Shown here piece by piece: positions 16,301-26,965 of a DNA stretch of 64,000 nt. Under the pieces are notes generated by a model. The model searched no databases. It was not told the origin of the DNA and saw nothing but the letters and a program-made list of their open reading frames with translations. Position 1 is the first letter of the stretch, and every line of letters starts with the position of its first letter. This stretch comes from Hypoxylon rubiginosum (taxonomy: Eukaryota; Ascomycota; Sordariomycetes; Xylariales; Hypoxylaceae). The DNA is taken from the NCBI GenBank assembly GCA_902806565.1, contig CADCXA010000011.1:1-64000 (forward strand). Direction: 5' to 3'. Both the position numbers and the translations under genes were made by a program.

Positions 16301-17383
16301 TTTACACGTTAAAAAAAGCAGAATCTTAATTTAAATAATTAAAAAAAAATTTAATAAAAAAAAAAAACGTCGCTTTTTAATAATAAATAAAATTATTATA
16401 ATATATTTAACAATATTTTTAAAAAGCTAAAATAAAATATTATTTACCGTATATAAATAATATATTATAAGTAATATAATAAAACGTTATTAATAATATT
16501 ATAAACTTTATTATTATTAAATAAAAATTTAATATTTTAAAAGGCTTTTTAAAAAATATTTCTTATATTATTAAACTAATTAAATAATAAAAATCTAATA
16601 AAAATAAAATAAAACAACCAATTAAATATATAATAATAATAAAAAAAAAATAAAATATAATAATATTATTTATAATATTAAATAATAAAACTTAAAATAA
16701 AACTAAATAAACTAATTTAATTAATAGTTATATAAATTATATAAAATCAATAAAAAACAAATAATAAGTTTTAATTTTTTTTTAAATTATATTATTAATT
16801 AATAACTATAAATCTTTAAATAATTATAAAAGTTATATAAATTATAAAACGTAATTTAAAATATAGTTATTTTTAGTTTTTATAAAGTTTTTAATATTTA
16901 AATATTTATATAAATAAAGCTTAAATAATAAAACATTATTAATTTATTAATAGTTTAATATAAAATATTAATTTATATTTAAATATATCCGTTTTTTTAA
17001 AATATATTATCTTTTAAAATTTTAACTAAATGAATTTATATTTTTTTTTATTATTAAAAAATTAGTAGTTAATTATATTATTTTAACTTTTATATATTAA
17101 AATAAAAAAATAACGTTATTTTTTTTATAAGTGTTTTATTTTTTATATTATTTTATTTAAAAAGTTATGTATTTAGTTTTTATATTTTATAAAAATTTTA
17201 ATAAAAAAATAAATATATTTTAATTTAATATTATTTTTACTTTTATTAAATTTAATTTTAATTTATTATAAATAACTTTTTTTATTATTTTTATTATTAT
17301 TATTATAATTATATTACTAATTCTTTAAAATAACTTAAAATAATATTTAATTAAAAAAATAAAAATAATAACTTTTATTAATT

Positions 17384-17438
17384 TTAATAATAATTTAATA
17401 ATAATTTAATAATAGTTTAATAATAATTTAATAATAGT
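17384..17438. repeat. 11-bp AT tandem repeat, five copies
   Basis: Five head-to-tail copies of TTAATAATAAT. Copies 3 and 5 share the variant ending AGT, so the array may have grown partly by duplication of a two-unit block. Similar TTTAATAATA words recur loosely through 17.3-19.6 kb. Confidence 0.75.
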
Positions 17439-19295
17439 TTATATTTAATAATTAAAAAATTAAATTTATAAGTTTTATAATTATTTTTTTATAAAAAAAT
17501 CTAATAATTTAATAGTTTAATAAATAAACTATTTATTTATAACTTTATAATTATATTATATATATTTTTAACGTTAAAAATATATTTAAAATTAATATTA
17601 TAATTTTTATTAAATTAAATTAATATTAAAATAATATTATTAATAAAATAAATATACTAGCTTTTTTTAATATATATAATAATATTTATTATTTTTTAAA
17701 AGAAATATTAATATAGTAATTAAATTTAATAATTATTTTAATTATTTAAAATTCTTATTTATAATATAAATATTTTTATAATATATTAATTTTATTAAGT
17801 TATTATTAAATTATTATTTAATAATAACTTAGTTTTAAACTTAATATAACTAATAAAAATAAGTTTTATTTTAAATTAAAATATTATTAAATAAATTTTT
17901 ATAAATTAATTTTTATTTAATTATTATTTAATTATAATTAATATATTATTTAAAATAAGAAAAATATGTTAAAAAAAATCGTAAGTTTTTAAATGTAACT
18001 ACGGATTAAAATATTAATAAATATTTTAAAAATATAGTAATAAATAAAATACTAAATGTTATAAAATCTTTTAATTTTTAAGTTTTAATTTTTAAGTTTA
18101 ATAATAATATATAAATAAATATATTATTTATTTAACGCTTAATATTTAATAAATTATAAGATATATAATTAAAATTACGTTTAAATTTAATGTTATATAT
18201 AAAATTATTTTTAAAAAAAAAAGGAAACGTTTATATATTATATATTTTTAATAAATTTTCAGTTAATAATTTTAATATTAAAAATATTAATATATTTTTT
18301 ATATTAAAATAAATATATAATAAATATTAAACCGTGGTTTAATAATAATTTAATAATAATTAATATTATTTAATAAACTTGTTTTATACGGTTTTTATTT
18401 AACTTTAAAAAACCATTATTAAAAATTTATAAACTGTTATTTTAAAAGCTAGTAAATAAAATATTAATTAAATAATATAATATTATACGTAAATTTATTT
18501 TTATTAAAGCTTAATATAATATATAATTTTTTTATAAATTTAAATAAAATATAATTAATTTATTATTAAGTTTTTATTTAATTATTATTTAATATAATTA
18601 ATTAATATTAAAAAATATTTATATAATTATAATTTATAAAATATTTTAATTTTTAAAATTAATTAAATTATAAACTAATATAAAATTAAAATATAAATTA
18701 ATTTTTATTAATAATTTTATATTAAATAACTAATTAATTAAACTTATAAATAAAATTTTTATAAAATAATAAAAATAAAATTTTTATTATAAAATAAATT
18801 TAATATATTTAAAATATATAATATTTTATATATATTTAAAAAGTTATAAACTTATTATTTAAATATTTAAAAAACAACGTTTATTGTTTTATTTAAAAAA
18901 AAATAAAATAAAAATTAATAAGGAAAAAAAAAAAAAATAAAAAAAACTTATTAATATTTATTTAAATATTAAAGTTTTAAATTTAAATTTAATTAATATT
19001 AAATAATTATTTAACTATAGTTAATTAATATATTAATTTTATTAATTTAATATATAATTTAAAATTAATTTAAATAATAATTAATAATAAATTTTATTAA
19101 TTTAAATTAACTAATTTTTTATTTTTATTTTTTATTTATTTATTATTTTAAAAGTTATTATTATTTTTATATATAAATTTAAATAATATTAATTTATTTT
19201 ATAATTATAATTATATATTTATAAAAAATTAAAATAAATTTAATTTACTTATTTATTAATTAATTAAATATATAAAAACCTTTAAAAAGTTTAAT

Positions 19296-19320
19296 AATAA
19301 AAATAAAAATAATAAGCTTA
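19296..19320. repeat. 25-bp direct repeat, copy 1
   Basis: An exact 25-base match, ending in AATAATAAGCTTA, occurs again at 19434-19458. The two are about 138 bases apart in the same orientation. Confidence 0.6.
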
Positions 19321-19433
19321 AAAATTAATTAAAATATAATAATAATAATTAATTTTCTTTTAATTTATTATTTTTATTATTTTTATTAAAACTTAAAAAT
19401 AATAATAAAATTAATAAAATTAAGATTTATATT

Positions 19434-19458
19434 AATAAAAATAAAAATAATAAGCTTA
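19434..19458. repeat. 25-bp direct repeat, copy 2
   Basis: Exact partner of 19296-19320. The pair probably marks a local duplication inside the AT-rich block. Confidence 0.6.
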
Positions 19459-20013
19459 ATAATAACTTTTAAATTAATATAAATAATAATATATTTATTA
19501 AAAATATAAATAACAAATTAATTATTATTTAATAATTATTAAATAATAATTTAATAATAACTTATTTATATTTAATAATTATTATTAAACTATTAAAAAA
19601 AAAAAAAATTTATATTTCCATTATTTAATTAATAATAAATTATTAAAAATTAAATTATAAATATAAATATTATTATTTTTAATTTAAATATAAAATATAT
19701 TTTATAAAAATAAAAATAAATAAAAAATTTATAAATATTTTATATAAATTTAACTTTATATTTATATTTTTTTAAACTAATAATTAATTTTAAATAATTT
19801 TTAAATTTATTTTTATAAGTTTTAATATTAATATATATTTATATTAAAAGTATTTATAAATTTAAAAATTATAAAATATATTAAAATATTTAATTTTATA
19901 TCGCTTTTATTTATTAAATAATTTAAAATATTTATTAATTAATATAACTATATTATAATTTCTTATTTATAATTTAACGTATTTAATTTTTCAATTTTAA
20001 CTAAGATATATAA

Positions 20014-20082
20014 ATGGTCTACCCTAAAAAAGGACGGCCTATAAAAGCTGCGGCTACTAAAAATAATCCTTATACTGTGTAA
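20014..20082 (+). other. 22-codon ORF at the composition boundary
   Basis: An ATG falls a few bases after the AT-rich block ends and opens 22 codons (beginning MVYPKKGRPIKAAA) before TAA. The Lys/Arg/Pro composition could be the start of a lost transposon protein or chance. I do not recognise it. The rest of the 20083-20344 spacer holds a short ACATGTAGGTAGG stretch and nothing else I can name. Confidence 0.15.
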
Positions 20083-20344
20083 CCTAAACCTCCCTCAGCA
20101 CTAAGTCGGGTCGATGACATAGAAAAACGAAAATAAAGTAATGCGATATTTCCGGAGCTAACCCATGCCTACTTACATGTAGGTAGGTGCGCTTTTTTAG
20201 TATCCCATGCAGACCGGTTTATACACTTATGCAACGCGTTCCATATGACCTTGTCAGCCGTATATCCCCCACCCACCGATATGTATCCCAGATCTTATCC
20301 CGCTAGGTTTGAAAACAACGCTCATATGTAAACTAACATGTCAA

Positions 20345-22227
20345 CTAACATGTCCGCTCCCACGCCGTCCACCAGACACCCATATTCGCCGCCACGACAA
20401 GATCCAGCATCTTCAAGCCCTCGTCAAAGACGATCAGCTTCCCCATCTTAGCTCTCTTGCCCCTGTTCCCCCCGCCGGCCTTCTCCCGCCCCAGGCTCAG
20501 GTCGAGCTGCCAGTCCCCATCGTCGTCACCGTAGTCGTCGTCGTCGTGCTCGAGCCCTTGCGCCTTCTGGAGCATCCTGTTGAGCTGGCCCTGCAGCTGG
20601 TCCCGGGTCCGGGCCGCCCCCTCGGTCGACCGCTTCTCGGCGAACAGTTCGCTGCTGGGCAGGTTGAACCGCAGCTCGCTGATCGTCTGCCCCTTCGGTT
20701 TGTGGCTGTTGCTGTATCCCCCTTCCGCTCCGTCTACGAGCGGGTTGAAGACGATACCGCTGTACGAAGGGAGTACGTGCTTGCAGGAGAGGCTCCGCCC
20801 GGCGTTCCCCGTCACGAACTCGCAGCGGCCGCCCCACGGGCTGTAGAATACGTAGCCCCGTGGCCTGAGGCCCGGCGCGGGCTGCGTGATCACGGGCGCC
20901 TCGCCGCCGTCAAAGTCCCCGCCGAACGACCCTATGGAAGCCATGCTGTCGTGGCGACCGTGCTGGGGTCGGAGAGCCGGAGAGACCGGTCGGTCTTCAT
21001 CCGAGTGGCTCCGGTGGTGCCGCATTTTCTCGCGCAGGTTCGCAGCGAAGGATTTCGAATAGGCCATCATGACCTGGCGCTCGAAGGCGTTTGAGGTAGT
21101 GGCAGGCCCGTGCAACTCAGGCACTTGCAACCGCGACATAGAGGACGCGCTGCCGGGGCGTATATCAACGCTAGGCCTTATATCCGACGGCGGGTGAGTT
21201 GGCATTCCTCTAAATTTGGCATATCCGGATGTTTCTAGGTGTATTATAATCGAGGGCGAGGGATGATGATGCTTGTCATCGCTGATTAGTTCGGGATTTT
21301 CTAACTGGAAGGAAGCGACTTTGCCGACATTCCACTGCTGCCCAGAGCTCGGATCTCTCCTTATGAGGGTCAGAGAAAATGGCGTGAAAGGACGTTGCTT
21401 GGTGGGTGATTTGGGCGACGGCGATCGGCCGTTGCCAAGGGAAGAAGCGAGCTGGCTTGTAGGTTGCGACGTTGTTGTTGGCCGCTCCCGATGACGTGGT
21501 GGTAGTGGAGGGGGAGGTTCGCTACTAAGTCTAGAGTGATATTCAGGGTCCTGATCATAGTTTGGTGCCTGGGGTATGGGATTATCGTAAGACTCTGTAT
21601 TAGGCGGTCTTGGCCCCAGGGGTTTCCGTTGTATAGGTGCTGACGGCTGCACAACTTGTGACGCTAGCGGCCTTTGCGATAATGGAGTCGGCCCAAGAGG
21701 AGGGACCGGCCTCCGCGTTGGTGGCTGCTGGCTCGTACCGCTATTACTCTGGTTCTCCTTTCCTGTCGGAGGTAGCTGTACGTTGTCGTCTGCTCGTGAG
21801 GACGCAAGACTTGAGGTTCCTGGTACGGGCTTCCTATGAATAAGATTCCCAGACCTCGAGCTCTCCTCGCTCGTTCTAGGAGACGAGGTAGGCATGGCCT
21901 GATTAGGAGGGGGTATGAGGGCTTCATCCTCGGGTGTGTTCAGATGGACATAATATAAAGAACTGGATACATCCTCTGCGGTAACATTCTTGAGCTGAGG
22001 TTTCAAGGTTGAGAGGATTACATCTGGACTCTTTTGTTAGAAAACGATCTATAAGTAAATATTGAGTTATACGCTGTTGTTGGCCTACCTCTTGTGCCAG
22101 GTACTCGTGAGATATAGAGAGTGATGGGATCTTGGTGTCCTTCGGTGGGCTTCTTTGGATATTGTGGCGGATTTGCGGCCAAATAATTCAGCGAGGCCAG
22201 CGAACGGGCCTCGACATATTCGCCCAT
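20345..22227 (-). CDS. conserved fungal protein of unknown function
   Basis: Two exons, 22227..22089 and 22023..20345, are joined across a 65-base intron (donor GTAGGC, branch CTAAC, acceptor CCAG) and give 605 residues. The N-terminus (MGEYVEARSLASLNYLAANP, then about residues 30-75) and the last 40 residues (around MGKLIVFDEGLKMLDLVVAAN) look conserved. The middle is a long low-complexity linker rich in Pro, Ser and Arg with PPPPLPP-type stretches, as in scaffolding proteins. An acidic run (HDDDDYGDDDGD) precedes the C-terminal block. No signal peptide is seen; one hydrophobic C-terminal stretch (LDLVVAANMGVWW) is short. I do not recognise a catalytic domain. It is the first gene after the AT-rich block and still looks intact. 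The model is firm, the function unknown. Confidence 0.8.
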
Positions 22228-22546
22228 ATTTGAGAATTTTTACCCGTTTCTCCCGACGACCGATTGCGACGACGTCGGTCTATATAAAGTTCCCCCTTTT
22301 TCAGCGCTTTGTCGCGATGAATGAGATGGACAGGGATGAAAGAGTGAAAGTAAGGAGTCGCGTCTAGTTATCCGAAAAAAGAAAAGCCGGTGAAAAGACT
22401 GCCTAGTTAGAGAGAAGTCTATTTCATTTAAGCCACCTTCTCTACCTCTGCCACCTCGTGTCGAGCAAAAGTTGTCTAAGTTGTTTGGCGACTCAAGGTT
22501 CAACCGCAGGGTTGGGCCGAATCTAAATATACCCTGTATCTATTCT

Positions 22547-22574
22547 GCACAGGTACGGGTACCTGTACCTGTGC
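22547..22574. repeat. 28-bp near-perfect palindrome
   Basis: The arms GCACAGGTACGGGT and ACCTGTACCTGTGC are reverse complements apart from one mismatched pair. It could extrude as a cruciform or serve as a dimeric protein site. No gene adjoins it closely. Confidence 0.6.
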
Positions 22575-22792
22575 CGGTGAGTTGGGCAGGGTTTGGCCAA
22601 ATTGAACCACCTAGACCTCCCTAGCTAAGGGTTGAGGCTGGGCTGAGATGTCGCTATCGTTATACGATGCCGAATTTGCGAAATAAATAAGTTTATTTGC
22701 CTTCTGCTGCCTGTCGCGTGCTAAAGGCGAGGATAAATCAGGGGTTGATGACGCAGCATCGGGGCTGAGTTGGCTGGTTGGCTGAGTTGTAG

Positions 22793-22820
22793 CTTGGTGC
22801 TTGGTGCTTGGTGCTTGGTG
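22793..22820. repeat. 7-bp tandem repeat
   Basis: About four copies of TTGGTGC in a row. It is likely simple slippage. Confidence 0.7.
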
Positions 22821-23911
22821 GCATTGAAGTGTTGACATTTGGCGATTCTTGGGCCTTTCCCATTTGGCTTGATCAGTTTTGTTAGGTACCCAATTGTACC
22901 TAAGTTACTAAGACCTGTACCCAAGACAACCGCCAATACGGAGTACGCGCCTGCTGGACTCCACTAAATAAGCACTGACTGCGGATTTGCTTCGGTACAG
23001 GCACGCTAAAAGTTGTAAGCAAACATCACCACTATTTGCATATTTCTGTATTTATGATAATAAACGGAGTTTATGCAAAAAGGCTATTACTCCAACTCAA
23101 CTTTATCGATGATTGTTTGGTACTCTGCACGAAGATGACACTGCACAACTCCAACCGACATATCTGTCATCAACGTCCAAAACATGTGAGCGCAGTCTCG
23201 TAAGTTAAGCGACCTATATTGTCGTAAAATACGGTTCTACGGAGAATGCGGGTGATCCGTTTGAACTTCGGAAGCCGTCATCATGCCGAAAAGGGGGCCG
23301 GCCGGTCTCCCCGCGGGGTTTTTCGGTTCTTCGGTTCTAACAATTCCGTAAATGGGATCTATCTTGAACAACATCTTTTTGCGCCATTTTATTAAATAGC
23401 AAACCGGTAGGAAGTGGCTGTTAATAACATATATCGATTTATTCTCTCGGGGTACTAGAGTTAGTCGACCGACGGCTTTCACCGACTTACCTCTTAAGAA
23501 CTCAAACAAGAGAGACAGGTAGGATAGACAACCAAGTCTATTGCATCAAGTGCTCATATTTGTAGTCATAACTACCTAACGTATATATCTCTTAAGGCCT
23601 CAAGACGAGGACCTTGAAGAAGAAAGGAGACGATAATCGTTTTGCCTAAGCTGACGCTATCACAGGCACAGTTGAATCCATCCTTTGACCCTATCATCAT
23701 GTCTTCTCGAGCCAGAAGCCCCTCATCCAAGACTCTACAAAAGTCTATCCAAAAAACGTATATTTCATAAAACCCGTAATCGTTAAGCATCACTCTCCCC
23801 AAGTTCGTGGTCCCGGTCTCCGTCTAGGTCTTATCCAACCATCCGGGACGCGAATTTAACAACAGCAGCAGCAGTAAAAAAAAAACGTGTGTGTAATTCG
23901 AGCTTCAGCTT

Positions 23912-25624
23912 TTAGCCCTCCGAATGCTTTAGCTCGGCTACCATGCTGGCCCTCTTCTCGAACTCCTGCGGCATCGTGTTACGAGTCTGCTTCTCGTACT
24001 GGACCGCCGTCCAGGCTGACGGCGCCTGCTTGAACATGAGGTCGATCTCCTCGAGGTTGCGGCCCATCGTCTCCGGGTAGAGGAAGTACACCGACACTGG
24101 GATGCACGCGGCGATGACGGCGAACAGGATGTAGTACTGCCAGCCGATGTTGCGGATCGCGATGGGTGTCACCATTGCGACGACGAAGTTCCTATTTTCG
24201 TCTGCGTTAGCTTCTTTTCTTCTCTCTTTCTCCACAATTGTAGTGGGAAGAAAGTATATAAAACAAACTTACCAAGCCCAATGGTTCGCCGTCGAGATCG
24301 AGCTCATGGCCATGCGCAGCCGGAGCGGCGCGACCTCCGTACAGTACAAAAAGTTGGCGCCGAGGAAGCCGATGGGCACGAACATGTTGTACAGGTAAAT
24401 AAAGCAGCCGGCGGCGATCTGCGACGACGTGTTGCTAGTGGGGAACGACGTCGCGACGGCCAGCGCCACCATGCAGCACGACATGCCGGTGCCGCTGACG
24501 ATGAAGACGGCCCGGCGCCCGAACCGGTCGATGGCCGCGAACGCCAGGAACGACGACAGGAACTTCCACGTGAGCGCCCCCGCCGATAGTATGCGCGACA
24601 CCTCGCTGCTCAGGCCCAGGTTCTCTTGGAAGAGGATGGGCGCGTACACGCTGATGAGGTTGCTTCCGCTGTCGTCTTTGTTAGCTCCCTTCTTCTATCT
24701 CTGCCAAATCCCCATACAGAGGGAAGCTTGGGTCGGTACTTACGCCATCTGCTGGTAAAATTGTAAGAGGAGGCAGAGGCCGAACCGGTACGCCAGCTTG
24801 TCCTCGCCCATCTTAAGGAGGTGGCTCAGCTTGGCGCCGTTAGTGCTGGTGATCTCGAGGGAGAGCTCGATGCCGGCCATCTCGTTGTGCACCTCGTCGG
24901 CGTCCTGGGGCAGGCCCCGCAGCCGGGCGAGGTTCTCGCGGGCCTGTTCCTTGCTGCCGCGCATGAGTAGCCAGCGGGGGGACTCGGGGAACAGGTAGAT
25001 GGAGCAGATGAGGACGAGCGAGAAGGCGCAGGCGATGGCGATGGGCGGGCGCCACGTGGCCGGGCCCGTGCGGATCTCGAAGAAGCCCAGGTCGATCCAG
25101 GACTCGAGGACGTAGCCTAGGCAGATGAAGAGGCCGTCGAGCACGACGTGCCTCCCGCGGTTCTTGGCTCCCGACGTCTCGCTCTGCCACACAGGCACCA
25201 GCGAGCTCAGCTGGCCCACACCTAGCCCGACAATTATGCGGCCGACGATGAACTGGGCCAGGCCGAAGGACGAGGCCTCGATGATCTCGCCGACGAGGGT
25301 GCAGATGGCCGCGAAGAAAATAACGTTGCGGCGGCCGAAGCGGTCGCCCGAGTACGAGCACGAGAGAGCGCCGAAGAGGGCGCCGACGACGAAGACGGCC
25401 ACCACGAACCCCTGCAGCGTCGACCGCGCGTTCCTGTCCTCCGCCGTGGCGTGCACCGTGTCGATCTCCGGGAACGTCGCGCTCCAGTCCTCCTCCGTTA
25501 GGAGACCACCGATGCCCGCCTGGTTGTACCCGAACAGGATGAAGGACGGGGCGACGATGAGCGCCGTCTGTAGCCTGCTCAGGGCGTGGCCTTGGAGGCC
25601 TGAGGATGTCTTTGAAGTAACCAT
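23912..25624 (-). CDS. MFS sugar-type transporter
   Basis: Three exons (25624..24744, 24668..24273, 24191..23912; introns of 75 and 81 bases, both with GTAAGT-type donors and CTAAC branches) give 518 residues, the usual length for the sugar porter family (TC 2.A.1.1). Family signatures are present: GDRFGRR at about 93-99 after TM2, PESPRWLL at 213-220, QQMAGSNLISVYAP at about 291-304, DRFGRR in the second half, and PETMGRNLEEID before the C-terminal tail. Twelve hydrophobic segments are expected. It should sit in the plasma membrane and carry a hexose, disaccharide or polyol by proton symport. The substrate cannot be read from the sequence; the ENxGGxQ-type region typical of hexose carriers is not obvious. 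No metabolic neighbour suggests a substrate. Confidence 0.92.
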
Positions 25625-26965
25625 TCTATAATCTATCTATAGGACCATAGGTAAGGAATATAGGAAGAGAGAGGAAAAAACAGCGGAAGTTGTAGGAAGA
25701 TATATGAGGAGAGGAAAGTGGTGAAAGGGAAGAGAGACAAAAGGCGAGGGGAGAGGGAGCTCGAGAGCGGTCTAGAGAAAGGAGGACCCCTTTCCCAATA
25801 TACCTAAATTTGTATCCAAGGGTCCCGACCCTGTGCCGGTTCCTTCCATGCCCTCCCCCAAAGTCCGTCACGACCCGTGAGCAAGTTCCATGCGGAGCCC
25901 CATGGGACTTTCGGAATTAAGTAAATTCCTTGTGTAATAATACCGGGGACGGTAAGGGTTGGAGTGGAGAGATGGAGAAAGGAGCACGGACGACCCGGAG
26001 GGCTGGGGTGGGTTTGCAGTTCTGATGGGTTAAGATATGCCACTGCGGATCCCATCGCCATTCTTTGCGCTGGCGGGCTGCCAGTCTGCCAGTCTGGAGG
26101 AACCTGCACGTCAGGAGGAGTCACAGTTGCAATCTTGATCGCGACATCCGCAAGTACCGTACAGCATGCATGTCCGGTTCCCGGGCAGGGCCAGGCTCGT
26201 GGATGCTAGAATTGCTAAATATGTAGCGTAGAAGCGACGACTACTACTCAGATTGCAGACTAGACCCGGCCTTCTCTCGGTCTGGTGGGTACGCATATCT
26301 GGGGCCCTGGGGGGGCTTGCCTGGGTCGAGGGTTCTCCTCGGCTGATGCAATCGGGTCATGGGCATTTTTGTAGATCGTACCTCTTTTTTCGTTTAGGGT
26401 AGGGCGCGTTTTCAGGTTTGTGCGTGTTCCACGATGTTATGATAAGCTTTTCGGCTTGCTCGAAAGGTAAGGTAGTATCATAATGCACTCTTTGGAGACG
26501 GTCGAGGGATATCCCTCATCTAGACTTTCCGCCGTGTGATATCCTCGTGCTTAGCCGCAGCAAGATCTGCAACCTCACAAACCACACCACATCAGGCTGA
26601 TGAGGCTCTGATGGCCGCCGACTATGGCTAGACCGCTCCCCCCTCGAGGTCCCACATATGTAGCGATACTATATGTATGTGGTCAATCCTACCGCCCCCC
26701 CGGATCTTGTGGGAATCGCTACCTAAACCCTCCTTTCGTTAGGTTGCCCGAATGCCGCGCAAGCCAAATTTCTAGAAGCGCTATTGGTCCGACTACTTTG
26801 CTAGGTTAGGTCGCATCGTTGCTATTTTTGCTCGCACATTGGCTGGCCTTTCACCGTCTTGTTGATGGAATTTTACACAGGAGGCTAGCAGAAACTACCC
26901 CCTATACATATACAGCGTGCCCCTCGTGCCCCTCATTCGTTCCCTCGTATGCGATTCCGCACCGC
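25625..26965. other. spacer, promoter side of the transporter
   Basis: About 1.3 kb upstream of the MFS gene and downstream of the PMP70 gene. A purine-rich (minus-strand pyrimidine-rich) stretch at about 25650-25780 directly before the transporter start is typical of a fungal core promoter. I see no credible gene or RNA. Confidence 0.5.

Larger units (their letters stand above)
1..20010. repeat. AT-rich, RIP-like gene-free block
   Basis: About 20 kb made almost wholly of A and T, with no open frame of note on either strand. The few C residues are mostly followed by T, C or G, and CA/TG steps are rare. That is the footprint of repeat-induced point mutation, which turns CpA into TpA in duplicated DNA of Pezizomycotina. 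Degenerate internal repeats and AT-only tandem arrays are the only structure I can see. No telomeric TTAGGG run is present, so it is an internal AT isochore or possibly pericentromeric DNA. The transposons that were mutated can no longer be recognised by eye. Confidence 0.85.
22228..23911. other. spacer without a recognised gene
   Basis: About 1.7 kb between the starts and ends of minus-strand genes. It contains the palindrome at 22547-22574, a (TTGGTGC)n tandem near 22793-22820 and a short CAGCAG run near 23863-23875. Short open frames here have no domain, signal or splice support. Confidence 0.6.

Noticed and set aside
1..20010. mitochondrial DNA or an A+T-rich plasmid as source of the AT block
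   Set aside because: No rRNA, tRNA or respiratory gene frames are present and the block joins ordinary nuclear genes; the CpA bias fits RIP better.
20309..21094. 261-codon plus-strand frame
   Set aside because: It lies antisense to the conserved unknown gene; low-complexity Pro/Val/Arg content and no domain mark it as a shadow.
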